Part shown: in pieces, positions 7,698-16,030 of the stretch | Numbering within the stretch: the stretch's first letter is position 1 | Layout of the letters: each line of letters starts with the position of its first letter | Source of the DNA: Methylumidiphilus sp963753955 | GTDB lineage: Bacteria; Pseudomonadota; Gammaproteobacteria; Methylococcales; Methylococcaceae | NCBI GenBank assembly: GCA_963753955.1 | Contig: CAVWEM010000024.1 | Coordinates: forward strand, 62,001 to 126,000 | Direction: 5' to 3' | DNA length: 64,000 bases | Program-made: the position numbers and the translations under genes | Notes under the pieces: model-generated | The model's input: the letters and a program-made list of their open reading frames with translations, nothing else | What the model was told of the DNA's origin: nothing | Database searches by the model: none

Positions 7698-8834
7698 GTG
7701 CCTCATACAACTGATCAAAAAATCACAGCAGATATTGCGCTGTGCTACAAAGTGATTCATCCGCCAATTGATACTTTTGATATTAAAGATAATTCACTCG
7801 CGTCTGTCGTTGGAGAATCACCTATTTTGATTGCGATAGATGAATGTGTTGCAGCACTTTATACTACAAAAATCACACAGTATGCCAATAGTTTTGGTTT
7901 AATTTTACTAGGTATTGTTGAACTTGGCGGTATGGAATCCGATAAAAATTGGAATTCTGTAGAGTCAGTGATTCAGGTTGCGATGGATTATGACTTGCCG
8001 CGAAACGGGACTATAATAGGAATAGGTGGTGGTGTGGTTTTGGATGTAGCTGGCTTTGCTGCATCTATATATAGAAGAGGTATTAACTATATTCGTATAC
8101 CTACATCATTGATTGGCATCGTTGATGTCGGGGTTGGAATTAAACATGGAATAAATCACGCGGGCAAAAAAAATATCATAGGTTCATTTTATCCGCCTTT
8201 GGCTAATATTAATGACATTAGACTCATTGCCACACAGCCACATGCGGCTATCATTAGTGGAATGGCTGAAATCATAAAACTTGGCATGGTATTTGATGTT
8301 AGTATTTTAGAAAAACTAGAACAGTATGGATCGAAACTAGCTCAATCAAGATTTCAAGAACCAATAGTGGTCGCACAAAGCGTCGTATTGCAATCTGAGC
8401 AGATTATGATTAATGAATTGAGAAACGACCTTTTTGAATCAGATCTGCGCCGCGCTGTAAATTTTGGGCATACATTTAGTCCAGTACTTGAATCAATTAG
8501 CGGATTTCGAATCCCCCACGGGGAAGCGGTTGCGACAGACATGTTGCTTTCCACTGCAATTGCGGTACTAATTGGTACATGCCCTGCTTCAGATCTTACA
8601 CGCTTGTCTATGCTTTATAAACACATTGAAATGCCCTTACATCTTGATCTATGTACTGTCCAATCCCTTTCAAAGGCTATAGAAGAAGCTCGTTCTCACC
8701 GTGCAGGCGCACTTAACATGGTAGTGCCAAATCCAATTGGACAATCTTCATTTATAGACTCTGTGAGTGAGCAAACTTTGAACGATGCCTTAAAGCTTTC
8801 GCGTTATGCAATAGCTGAAGCTGTAATAAAATAG
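7698..8834 (+). CDS. Sedoheptulose-7-phosphate cyclase-like (dehydroquinate synthase superfamily)
   Basis: 378 residues, GTG start at 7698. The NAD-binding motif GIGGGVVLDVAGFAAS (from about residue 107) and the downstream metal-site elements VNFGHTF (near 254) and HGEAVATDM (near 274) are those of dehydroquinate synthase-like enzymes. The stretch GVGIKHGINHAGKKN (about 144-158) is close to what I recall of 2-epi-5-epi-valiolone synthases rather than AroB. Known family members cyclise sedoheptulose 7-phosphate to C7 cyclitols used in acarbose- and validamycin-type compounds. The next gene encodes a ROK kinase, the partner expected for a C7 cyclitol. Which cyclase subtype it is needs an alignment. 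Confidence 0.8.
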   Translation: MPHTTDQKITADIALCYKVIHPPIDTFDIKDNSLASVVGESPILIAIDECVAALYTTKITQYANSFGLILLGIVELGGMESDKNWNSVESVIQVAMDYDLPRNGTIIGIGGGVVLDVAGFAASIYRRGINYIRIPTSLIGIVDVGVGIKHGINHAGKKNIIGSFYPPLANINDIRLIATQPHAAIISGMAEIIKLGMVFDVSILEKLEQYGSKLAQSRFQEPIVVAQSVVLQSEQIMINELRNDLFESDLRRAVNFGHTFSPVLESISGFRIPHGEAVATDMLLSTAIAVLIGTCPASDLTRLSMLYKHIEMPLHLDLCTVQSLSKAIEEARSHRAGALNMVVPNPIGQSSFIDSVSEQTLNDALKLSRYAIAEAVIK

Positions 8835-8844
8835 GGGATACTCA

Positions 8845-9855
8845 ATGAATGCTTTCGTTTTTGACTTAGGCGGAACATTTATTCGTTGTGGAGTCTTATC
8901 TTCCTTTAAAGGAGTTCTGCATCAACGAAAATCCAAGATATCCGATATATTTAACTCACAAAATACGGAACTGGTCTGGCGAGATATTGAAGGATATTTC
9001 TGTGAGTATATAAACCACCACTCACAAGTACTTTCTCTAAACGCACCAATAGTTATAGCTTTTCCTGGCCCTGTTGTAAATCAAAAGAAATTGCTTCAGG
9101 CTCCAACGATAAACAAAAACAGCGAACCTGTCCCAAACTTAGCAAACCGCTTGCAACACAGAACAGGACGCAATGTTTACTTTATTAACGATTTATCGGC
9201 TGCCGCATGGTATTTCAGTAGACAAACTACATTTCGCCGATTTATGGTTGTAACGATAAGCAGCGGCATTGGCAGCAAAATTTTTGATCGCGACAATGCT
9301 ATTGGTGTTTTGGACAATGTACCCTATGCGGGTGAAATTGGTCACCTTACTGTAGATCACTCAATAAACGCACCAAAGTGTGATTGTGGCAAACTTGGGC
9401 ATCTAGGTGCCATAGCCTCTGGCCGAGGAATAGAAAGAGCTGCTAGACAATTAGCTATTGATAATCCTACAGCATTTTCTTATTCGCTTTGTGTCCAGCA
9501 ATTCTCAGCCTCAGCAAAAACCTTAAATAATGAAGACCACATTTTGCCTTCGGCGCTTCTAGGAGACAATTGGAGTCTGGACATAGTTCGTCGCTCTACT
9601 GCTCCCTTGGCGCAAACTATAGCAACAATTTTCTTAGCATCCGGATTAGAGAAAATTATTATTATTGGTGGTTTTGCGACAAATCTTGGAAGTATTTATC
9701 TAAATATCATTCGTGAAGAATTTCTCAAATTTATGAATTATGAAGTACTGCCTAACGCACTATCAGAAATGATTGTTTTAGGAGAACTTACCGAAGATGC
9801 CTGTCTTCTTGGAGCCGCTACTTTTGCAGAAATATCGTCTATTATAACTCCATGA
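8845..9855 (+). CDS. ROK-family kinase, candidate C7-cyclitol kinase
   Basis: 336 residues. The N-terminus AFVFDLGGTFIRCGV is the ASKHA phosphate-1 motif; GEIGHLTVD and CDCGKLGHLGAIASGRGI (from about residue 178) form the ROK zinc/substrate motif, and IIIIGGFATN lies near 270. ROK proteins phosphorylate sugars; AcbM and ValC, which phosphorylate cyclitols made by valiolone synthases, belong to this family, and the gene begins 10 bases after the cyclase gene. The substrate is therefore inferred to be the cyclase product. Its stop overlaps the ATG of the next gene by 4 bases. Confidence 0.75.
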   Translation: MNAFVFDLGGTFIRCGVLSSFKGVLHQRKSKISDIFNSQNTELVWRDIEGYFCEYINHHSQVLSLNAPIVIAFPGPVVNQKKLLQAPTINKNSEPVPNLANRLQHRTGRNVYFINDLSAAAWYFSRQTTFRRFMVVTISSGIGSKIFDRDNAIGVLDNVPYAGEIGHLTVDHSINAPKCDCGKLGHLGAIASGRGIERAARQLAIDNPTAFSYSLCVQQFSASAKTLNNEDHILPSALLGDNWSLDIVRRSTAPLAQTIATIFLASGLEKIIIIGGFATNLGSIYLNIIREEFLKFMNYEVLPNALSEMIVLGELTEDACLLGAATFAEISSIITP

Positions 9856-11120
9856 AAGTCGCAATTTTAGGAGGCAGCGCACCTAGCACACCTAGCTTAT
9901 TTAATTTTTTTTCTAAACAGCCGAAGCTTCCTAAGCTTGAGATTTCGCTTGTCGGTCGGTCAACGCAACGCTTGCAAGCCGTAGTTCGTGCCTCACGTAT
10001 TTTAGCAGCGGGAAGTGGTATTAGTATTGACGGATATCCAGCAACTCCCAGCGGACTTGCCTGCGCATTGGAGGGTGCTACCCTCGTGCTAATTCAGGTA
10101 CGTGTAGGCGGATATTCTGGAAGAACATTCGATGAAAACATGCCCTTAAAATACGGGATCTGTGGAGATCAAGATTTAGGGCCAGGCGCTTTATCTTCAG
10201 GACTCCGTGTATGGCCTGAAATTCTGATATTATTAGAGCAAATTTACATTCATGCCCCCAATGCCTATATCGGAATGCTCTCATCTCCTGTTAGCTTATT
10301 AGTAGGAGCCGCCAATCTATCGTTTCCTCAATTAAATACATTTGGAATATGTGAGCTTCCATGGCGAAAATTACTCCAACTAGCAAACAGTTTATCACTC
10401 AACACAGACGAATTAAAAGTTGGGTATTATGGCATCAATCATTTTGGGTGGTTTTATAAATTCCAATTCCATGGCTGTGATATATTTAGTGATATAAGAA
10501 AAAATCCAGGTAACTACAAAAACCTTACAGGAATAGACGAATTTATGCGCTTTGGGGGATTTCCAACACCATATGTTTATCTGCATATCAAACAACATGA
10601 ATTCCTTTTGCAACAGCTCGGTCGTGAAGTAAGCCGGGGCGAAGAACTTGAGCAAATTTGCGAACGGGTGTTCCCCTGTTTTCAAGATGGAGATATCAGC
10701 GTTATTCGAGATGCACTTACTCTACGACCTGCGCCCTGGTATGAGTTCGCTATTGGCCCTCTAATTTTGGAACTCGCAGACTGTAAGCTCACAACACAGT
10801 TTTTCTTGTCTGTTGTTGAAAACACAGGAATGAACTCTAATTCAATTCCAGAAATTTCAGAAACTCCTCATATCATTATTTCTGGGAAACTCATACGCAA
10901 CAATCTTAACGTCACTGTTCCTGATGAGATCAAACAGATGGTAGATCGCATAAAATTGTTTGAAATAGCCGCAATATCTGCAATGATTCACCAGAATACC
11001 AAACTGCTTACCGAAGCATTGATGCTTCATCCATGGGTATCTAATTTAGATGCAGCATCTTCTATGTCGTCAGAAATACTTCAGTACAATAGACGCACCA
11101 ATTCTATATCAAAACGTTGA
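9852..11120 (+). CDS. Glycoside hydrolase family 4-like NAD-dependent enzyme
   Basis: 422 residues. It begins MKVAILGGSAPSTP, a GH4-type NAD-binding loop; the pattern GxGARxxxxP is replaced here by GGSAPSTP as in 6-phospho-glucosidases. Further GH4 marks are a Cys in FGICELP (near residue 168) and GINHFGW (near 195), the usual metal ligands, and GLRVWPE near 117. GH4 enzymes cleave glycosidic bonds by transient oxidation at C3 using NAD and Mn. In a cluster with a cyclase and a cyclitol kinase it may act on a phosphorylated pseudosugar or serve as an oxidoreductase (inference). Four-base overlap with the kinase gene indicates tight coupling. Confidence 0.75.
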   Translation: MKVAILGGSAPSTPSLFNFFSKQPKLPKLEISLVGRSTQRLQAVVRASRILAAGSGISIDGYPATPSGLACALEGATLVLIQVRVGGYSGRTFDENMPLKYGICGDQDLGPGALSSGLRVWPEILILLEQIYIHAPNAYIGMLSSPVSLLVGAANLSFPQLNTFGICELPWRKLLQLANSLSLNTDELKVGYYGINHFGWFYKFQFHGCDIFSDIRKNPGNYKNLTGIDEFMRFGGFPTPYVYLHIKQHEFLLQQLGREVSRGEELEQICERVFPCFQDGDISVIRDALTLRPAPWYEFAIGPLILELADCKLTTQFFLSVVENTGMNSNSIPEISETPHIIISGKLIRNNLNVTVPDEIKQMVDRIKLFEIAAISAMIHQNTKLLTEALMLHPWVSNLDAASSMSSEILQYNRRTNSISKR

Positions 11121-11168
11121 TGTGCATTTGATAACAAATGCAAACCTTATCTAGCAACGGGAGGTGAG

Positions 11169-12011
11169 ATGAAAGCTAACATAAATGATCTTCATATTTC
11201 TCAGTATAATAACCAAGGATATTTGGTTATTCCAGATGTTTTTTCTCAATCCGAAATCATGGAAATGCGCTCTGAATCAGATAGACTATTGGAGTTAATG
11301 GTAAATTCATCCCTTGCCAATCAACGTACTAGCGAACGTCTAGACTTGCGTGTTCTACCATCAGGCAATCAAGTAATCCGAAAAATACAACCAATCAATG
11401 ATCTTTCACTTTATTTTACTAAAGTATCACAGGATAATCGTGTTATCTCAACCATTAGGGAGCTTATTTCAGACGACCCAGAACTAATTGAGGAGAAATT
11501 GAGTTACAAACAACATTTACCAGTTCCGATTGATGGAATTCATGCTTTAAATGCAGAAGATCGATTTTTTGCTCATTGCGACTGGGCATATCATAAAGAA
11601 CAAGGCTATCCACCAAAAACAATTAATGTTGGTATTTGGCTTGACGATAGCCCTCCAATGTCTGGCCCTCTTCAGGTATGGCCGGAATCACACAAAAAGA
11701 TATTACATCACGACAAGATTGGAAAAAGCTATATTGTGCCTGAAGAACTTCTTCAAGATTACAATCCAGTTGAGCTTATCCCCGAAGCAGGTGCGGTAAT
11801 TTATTTTCATGGTCTACTGGTGCATTCCTCAAAACCTAATTCAACCCGACTACCAAGAAGGATTATGTTCTTCAATTATGTGGCGAAAAGTGAGTCAGTT
11901 GGATTTGATGTTAGAAATGGGCCAAGACGATACAATGAATCGCCTTATGAATGGAACTACCAGATAATGAAAGATAAAGGTACTTTCATTGACAAATTCA
12001 AAATCACTTAA
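11169..12011 (+). CDS. Phytanoyl-CoA dioxygenase (PhyH)-family Fe(II)/2-oxoglutarate oxygenase
   Basis: 280 residues. The Fe(II) site is visible as HCD (His135, Asp137 in FFAHCDWAYH) and a distal His in LLVHSSKPNS near 217, followed by RLPRR, whose Arg would bind 2-oxoglutarate. N-terminal QGYLVIPDVFSQSEI is typical for PhyH proteins. These soluble enzymes hydroxylate small molecules such as ectoine, phytanoyl-CoA or natural products. As the last gene of the AT-rich block it is a plausible tailoring enzyme for the cyclitol product. A GGGAGG ribosome site precedes ATG 11169. Confidence 0.8.
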   Translation: MKANINDLHISQYNNQGYLVIPDVFSQSEIMEMRSESDRLLELMVNSSLANQRTSERLDLRVLPSGNQVIRKIQPINDLSLYFTKVSQDNRVISTIRELISDDPELIEEKLSYKQHLPVPIDGIHALNAEDRFFAHCDWAYHKEQGYPPKTINVGIWLDDSPPMSGPLQVWPESHKKILHHDKIGKSYIVPEELLQDYNPVELIPEAGAVIYFHGLLVHSSKPNSTRLPRRIMFFNYVAKSESVGFDVRNGPRRYNESPYEWNYQIMKDKGTFIDKFKIT

Positions 12012-12171
12012 TATTAACCTGTACCATCAAATGCTGTTATAAGAAAATTGCTTCATTCAACATAACCACACTTTAATTGTTTCGATGATTATGACTTTCT
12101 CGTGGCAGCTACAGCGATGTTGTACTTTGTGAAGTCCTTTGCGCCCACCGTCAGTAAGCCCTTGTAAAGAA

Positions 12172-12212
12172 AAGACCTACGAACATCCTCTGGAGGATGC
12201 TCGTAGGTTTGC
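12172..12212. terminator. Bidirectional hairpin terminator
   Basis: A 16-base stem (12175-12190 against 12193-12208, one mismatch) with a very short loop, flanked by AAAG on the left and TTTGCTT on the right. It lies between the converging dioxygenase and helicase genes and could stop transcription from both. Confidence 0.7.
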
Positions 12213-12220
12213 TTAAACGC

Positions 12221-14752
12221 TCAAATCAACCGCTTCGCCAATTCGACTTCCAAGCTGTCGCCTTCCTCTTGGTTGAGAACGTCCAGTCCGGTATCGGGCA
12301 TGTCGCCCGACGTGGACTGGCTGACGGCGATTTTCTTGGCCATGAGGCGCAAACAGTCAATTTGCGCCGTTTCCGCATAGCCGAGGTAAAACACCTCTAC
12401 CCTTTGTTTCTGGCCAATGCGCCAAGAACGCCGGGAGGCTTGTTGAACCGTGAACACATTGTAGCCGCTCTGCATGAACACGATGCATGGGAAATCCAGC
12501 AAGTCCAAGCCGGTCTTGACCAATTCAGGATTACAGATCAGGACATCAATACCCCGGTCTACTTGCTCCAGAATCCAATCTTCCCGTTTCCCGGTTTCCA
12601 CGCTTGAGCGCAGCACCGCCGCCTTGAAGCCTTCGGCTTGCAACAGGTTTTTCAGCCGTTGCGTGGTGTCGCGGGTGCCGCTGTAAATGCTGTAGACCAG
12701 CACCTTGCGGCCTTGGGCCTTCTGCTCCCGGCAAAGCCGGATCAGTTCAAGCTCCTTGGGCGCTGGCTCCTGTTCGCCGAATACGGATGCCGCATAGGCC
12801 AGCAACGCCCCGGTGCGCGGATGCTTCACCACCTCGTCGCGGAACCCGCAATCCGGCCAAGCCAGCAGCGCGTTCAACACGACGCCGAGCAAGCTCTTGT
12901 CGCCCTTGCGCAGCGCTTCCTTGAGTTCGGCGACCAGGCTGGAACGCAGCCTTTGGTAACGCTCGGCTTGTTCCGCTGCCATGCCGACCTCGACGAATTG
13001 CTCCTCGTAAGGCGGCAGGACGTTCCCGCCGATATCCCGCAGCTTGAGAAACGCCGTGTAAGGCAAGACGAAGCGGGCGATGCCCTTGGGTCCGAACCCC
13101 GGCGCTTTCTTGGTATGCACCGTGGTCTTGTTGCCCTTGGCGGTCTTGTGGCTACCTGCGTCGGTTTCCTTGTAGATGTCCTTGAGAACGCCATGCTCGC
13201 GCATGAATGCCAAGGCTGCGTGGGCTAGGCTGCCGCGCCGGTTGGCCTTGAACGCGTCTTCGATCATTCGTCGTGTAAGCACACGCCAAAGTAAGAAAAA
13301 GAGATCGTCTGCATAGCCGCCCATGAGCGTGCCGGTGAGCAACACCGCCTTGCGACATTTGGCCGCCAGCACACCCATGGCCTGGCCTTGGGCCGAGCCA
13401 TCGTTCTTATACTCATGGGCTTCATCCGCAATCAGCAGGTCGAAAAACCCTTGGGGGAGATACCTCTTGATGTACTCCGAGGCTTGGTAGCCGCCCTGTC
13501 CGAACGCGAAGGCTTGGGTTGCCAGACTCTTCTCCATCCTGACCGCTTGGCGGTCACTGAACACCAACTCGCCGTCTTCGTCCATCAAATTGATGAAATC
13601 AAACGGATTGGCATCCAGCATTCCGGCCAAGGTATCGGCCCCGAAACGGCCCAACAGCTTGTCCGCCGTCTTCGGGCCTATCGTCGGCAACTGGCACAGG
13701 GCATCCTTCACGGTGGCCTGCCGGTCTTTGACGGCACCGGGCCGCTTCAATGTCCACAGCCGGGTTCCGCAATGTGGACAGGCTGCCCGTTTTTCGCTGG
13801 CGCTGGCGAGAAAGCTGTCTGCCGACATCCAACTGCCATCCACATCGGTCAGCACCGTCCCGCAATCGGGGCAGGCGGCATGTTCGACGGTTTGCACGAA
13901 GGACGACGAGTTCTCGTTGCCCTGTTCCGTGAATACCCGCCGGTGGGTTTTGCGCCGATGGATCACCGGCACCCAGTCGAATCCCAGACGCATCCTGACC
14001 CGGCCAATCACATAGAACTCGGCTTGGCCGGTTTGTGGTTCGTGCTGGGTCGCACGGATGTTCAACAATTGCCTCAGCGTGTCCGGGCCGTTCAACACCC
14101 AGACCTTGGCGTCGGGGATGGTTTCCAGAATCTCCCGCCGCCATTTGTAAACCAGATGGGGCGGGGAGATGACCAAAGTCCGCTGGTAGCCTTCCGCCCG
14201 CAGCACTGCCGCGACCGAAATTGCCATCATGGACTTGCCCGTCCCCATCTCTGCATTGATGATGGCGGCGTCCTCGTCGGCATCCACCAACAGCTTGGCG
14301 ACAGCCTGCACGACCTCCCGCTGGGCGGGGAATGGCTGGCGCTTAAACCCGTCCATCACCTGCTCGCGGCGCGGGTCGGGCGTGCCATCGTAGACCGGAG
14401 GGTTCTGCACGGCAACCGCCTGCATCAGCCCGTCGCCGAAATCGGCCACGAACTGCGACAGGGGGATGGCATCGCCAAACTCCGCCTCCGGGTCGTTCGC
14501 CGAACCGTCGGCAGGCACGCTGCGGGTCACCTCCCCGGTCTGGATGATCTCGCCGATGACTTCGGCGGCATCGCCCGGAAACAGGAATGCCCGCTCATAA
14601 CGGTTCCACTTGCCGCCGATGGCCTCCAGCACATTCTTGGTCTCTTCGTAGATTTTACGGTCGTACTCCTGGGCGAAAACCAAGGCATTGCCTTGGACTT
14701 TCGCCTCGGACAGCACGTCCAGCACGTTCCACTTCACTTTAATTGTTTGCAT
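12221..14752 (-). CDS. SNF2-type DEAD/DEAH-box helicase with zinc and HhH insertions
   Basis: About 843 residues from ATG 14752, which has the ribosome site GAGGAG; an upstream in-frame start is weaker. Walker A AEMGTGKSMM lies near residue 175, DEAH box IADEAHEYKN near 455 and motif VI QASRRSWRIGQKQR near 785, all of the SNF2/Swi2 group. Between the two RecA motifs sit two CxxC pairs (ACPDCG, ACPHCG), a likely zinc ribbon, and a helix-hairpin-helix-like LPTIGPKTADKLL. Similar helicases ride in ICE cargo modules; the role may be in DNA metabolism or defence. Its leader hairpin belongs to a set shared with neighbouring genes. Confidence 0.8.
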   Translation of the reverse strand: MQTIKVKWNVLDVLSEAKVQGNALVFAQEYDRKIYEETKNVLEAIGGKWNRYERAFLFPGDAAEVIGEIIQTGEVTRSVPADGSANDPEAEFGDAIPLSQFVADFGDGLMQAVAVQNPPVYDGTPDPRREQVMDGFKRQPFPAQREVVQAVAKLLVDADEDAAIINAEMGTGKSMMAISVAAVLRAEGYQRTLVISPPHLVYKWRREILETIPDAKVWVLNGPDTLRQLLNIRATQHEPQTGQAEFYVIGRVRMRLGFDWVPVIHRRKTHRRVFTEQGNENSSSFVQTVEHAACPDCGTVLTDVDGSWMSADSFLASASEKRAACPHCGTRLWTLKRPGAVKDRQATVKDALCQLPTIGPKTADKLLGRFGADTLAGMLDANPFDFINLMDEDGELVFSDRQAVRMEKSLATQAFAFGQGGYQASEYIKRYLPQGFFDLLIADEAHEYKNDGSAQGQAMGVLAAKCRKAVLLTGTLMGGYADDLFFLLWRVLTRRMIEDAFKANRRGSLAHAALAFMREHGVLKDIYKETDAGSHKTAKGNKTTVHTKKAPGFGPKGIARFVLPYTAFLKLRDIGGNVLPPYEEQFVEVGMAAEQAERYQRLRSSLVAELKEALRKGDKSLLGVVLNALLAWPDCGFRDEVVKHPRTGALLAYAASVFGEQEPAPKELELIRLCREQKAQGRKVLVYSIYSGTRDTTQRLKNLLQAEGFKAAVLRSSVETGKREDWILEQVDRGIDVLICNPELVKTGLDLLDFPCIVFMQSGYNVFTVQQASRRSWRIGQKQRVEVFYLGYAETAQIDCLRLMAKKIAVSQSTSGDMPDTGLDVLNQEEGDSLEVELAKRLI

Positions 14753-14779
14753 TGCCTGCTCCTCGTCAACTGGGATTAA

Positions 14780-14812
14780 GGGGCAGGCCAACCCCCAAGG
14801 GCGTTCTGCCCC
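14780..14812 (-). promoter_or_regulatory. Leader hairpin upstream of the helicase gene
   Basis: On the minus strand a GGGGCAG...CTGCCCC hairpin lies about 28 bases before the helicase ATG. The right arm (GCCTGC) is complementary to GCAGGC in the ribosome-binding spacer GAGGAGCAGGCA, so the arm could alternatively mask the start site. Two related leaders occur at 16481 and 16891. Confidence 0.55.
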
Positions 14813-14967
14813 AGGGGGTTTTTGAATAGTGCCGTGTCGGCCTTTGGCCTTAACGGTTAAGTAAATCGCCGATCATGGCGGTGGTGATCCAGGTCAATGG
14901 ATCGTCGGCATCGACAACCCGCGTGAAATAGCGGTCGCCAAGCTTGGCATGTTGCCGGGTGTATACT

Positions 14968-15528
14968 TTAGTGCTTTACAAACTGAACTTTATTAAAGGT
15001 TTGAAATTTGAGGTTAAGCAGAGTTTTAAGCATAGGCTCATATTCGTCTGTTCCCACTTTTGAAAGGCAATCCTGTATGGCTTCGGTGAAGAAGCCAAAA
15101 CTCTCATAGTATTTAGAATACAGGCATTCTTTCTTGACGAACTTCCATAATCGTTCAATCAGATTTAAATTGGGCGAGTAGGCCGGTAAAAAAAGCAATT
15201 CGATACCAAGACTATCCGCCAACTCTTTTACCACCTTGGCATGTTGATATCTTGCATTGTCCAGCACCAAGGTGACTGGAACCTGAAACCCAATCTCGGC
15301 AATCGCCCTGAGCAATTCGCAGACGCTCTCCGCATTGATGTAGGTGTTATTTGTCACCGTAATGAGTTGATGCGTCCGTGCGTTGATTGCGCCTAATACA
15401 TTAAATCTTTTTCGTCCCGCAGGGGCAGAAACAAAAAGCCGGTTCCAAAACCATAAATATCCAAGGAATGCCGCCCAGACAAAGTGCGCCGCATCCACGA
15501 AAAAAACTTCCCTGCGACCCGCCATCAT
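14968..15528 (-). CDS. IS630 transposase, DDE part (copy 1)
   Basis: 186 residues beginning MMAGRREVFFVDAAHF, the first catalytic Asp of the IS630 DDE domain, followed by VLDNARYQHAK and PAYSPNLNLIERLW with the second Asp and the Glu. The N-terminal DNA-binding part is in another frame at 15632-16030; the two are linked only if translation or transcription slips at two A runs. It differs from copy 2 by one residue (LL versus LI near the end). Confidence 0.85.
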   Translation of the reverse strand: MMAGRREVFFVDAAHFVWAAFLGYLWFWNRLFVSAPAGRKRFNVLGAINARTHQLITVTNNTYINAESVCELLRAIAEIGFQVPVTLVLDNARYQHAKVVKELADSLGIELLFLPAYSPNLNLIERLWKFVKKECLYSKYYESFGFFTEAIQDCLSKVGTDEYEPMLKTLLNLKFQTFNKVQFVKH

Positions 15529-15631
15529 CTCTTCTAAGCGTTGCTCAAGCTTTTGTTCTTTAAAGATTTCTTGTTTTTTTGGCGTTCCGGGTCAGTTTGT
15601 TGGACGGGAATTGAGCCTGTTTTATACCGGC

Positions 15632-16030
15632 TCAATCCAACGTTTTTTTTAAGAATCTATAAACAGCGGTGTTGCTTCGCTTGATCCCCGTGGTTTCCTC
15701 AATGCGGTGTCGAGCCTCACTAATGGTAGCAGGCGGTTTTTCAGCAATCGCTTCTTCAATTTTGTCGCGATGCAATGCTAGAACACTTTCTGGCTTGTGA
15801 AAATTAAGCTTCCGAATCCGATCCAATCCACCCTCTTGGTATTCGCGAAGATAACGGGCCAATGTGGCTCGCCCTCGAATATTGCTCAATTGACAGATTT
15901 GATGATGGGGCATTCCCAGAGATTTGTAGTACAAGACCTCCATTTTTTGACGGACACGCGGATGAGGATGGTATCGCTTTTCATACAGCAACTGCTCAAC
16001 GGTTTCCGGAGAAAATTCTAGGCGAATCAT
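15632..16030 (-). CDS. IS630 transposase, N-terminal HTH part (copy 1)
   Basis: 132 residues with paired helix-turn-helix patterns (MPHHQICQLSNIRGRATLARYLREY and TGIKRSNTAVYRFLKK), the DNA-binding half of an IS630 transposase. It ends shortly after an A8 run; slippage there leads into the linker frame that continues toward the DDE part. Confidence 0.85.
   Translation of the reverse strand: MIRLEFSPETVEQLLYEKRYHPHPRVRQKMEVLYYKSLGMPHHQICQLSNIRGRATLARYLREYQEGGLDRIRKLNFHKPESVLALHRDKIEEAIAEKPPATISEARHRIEETTGIKRSNTAVYRFLKKTLD

Noticed and set aside
13388..14779. 463-codon plus-strand open frame opposite the helicase
   Set aside because: Antisense shadow of a well-supported SNF2 helicase in GC-rich DNA; composition is His/Arg/Gly-rich with no recognisable domain.
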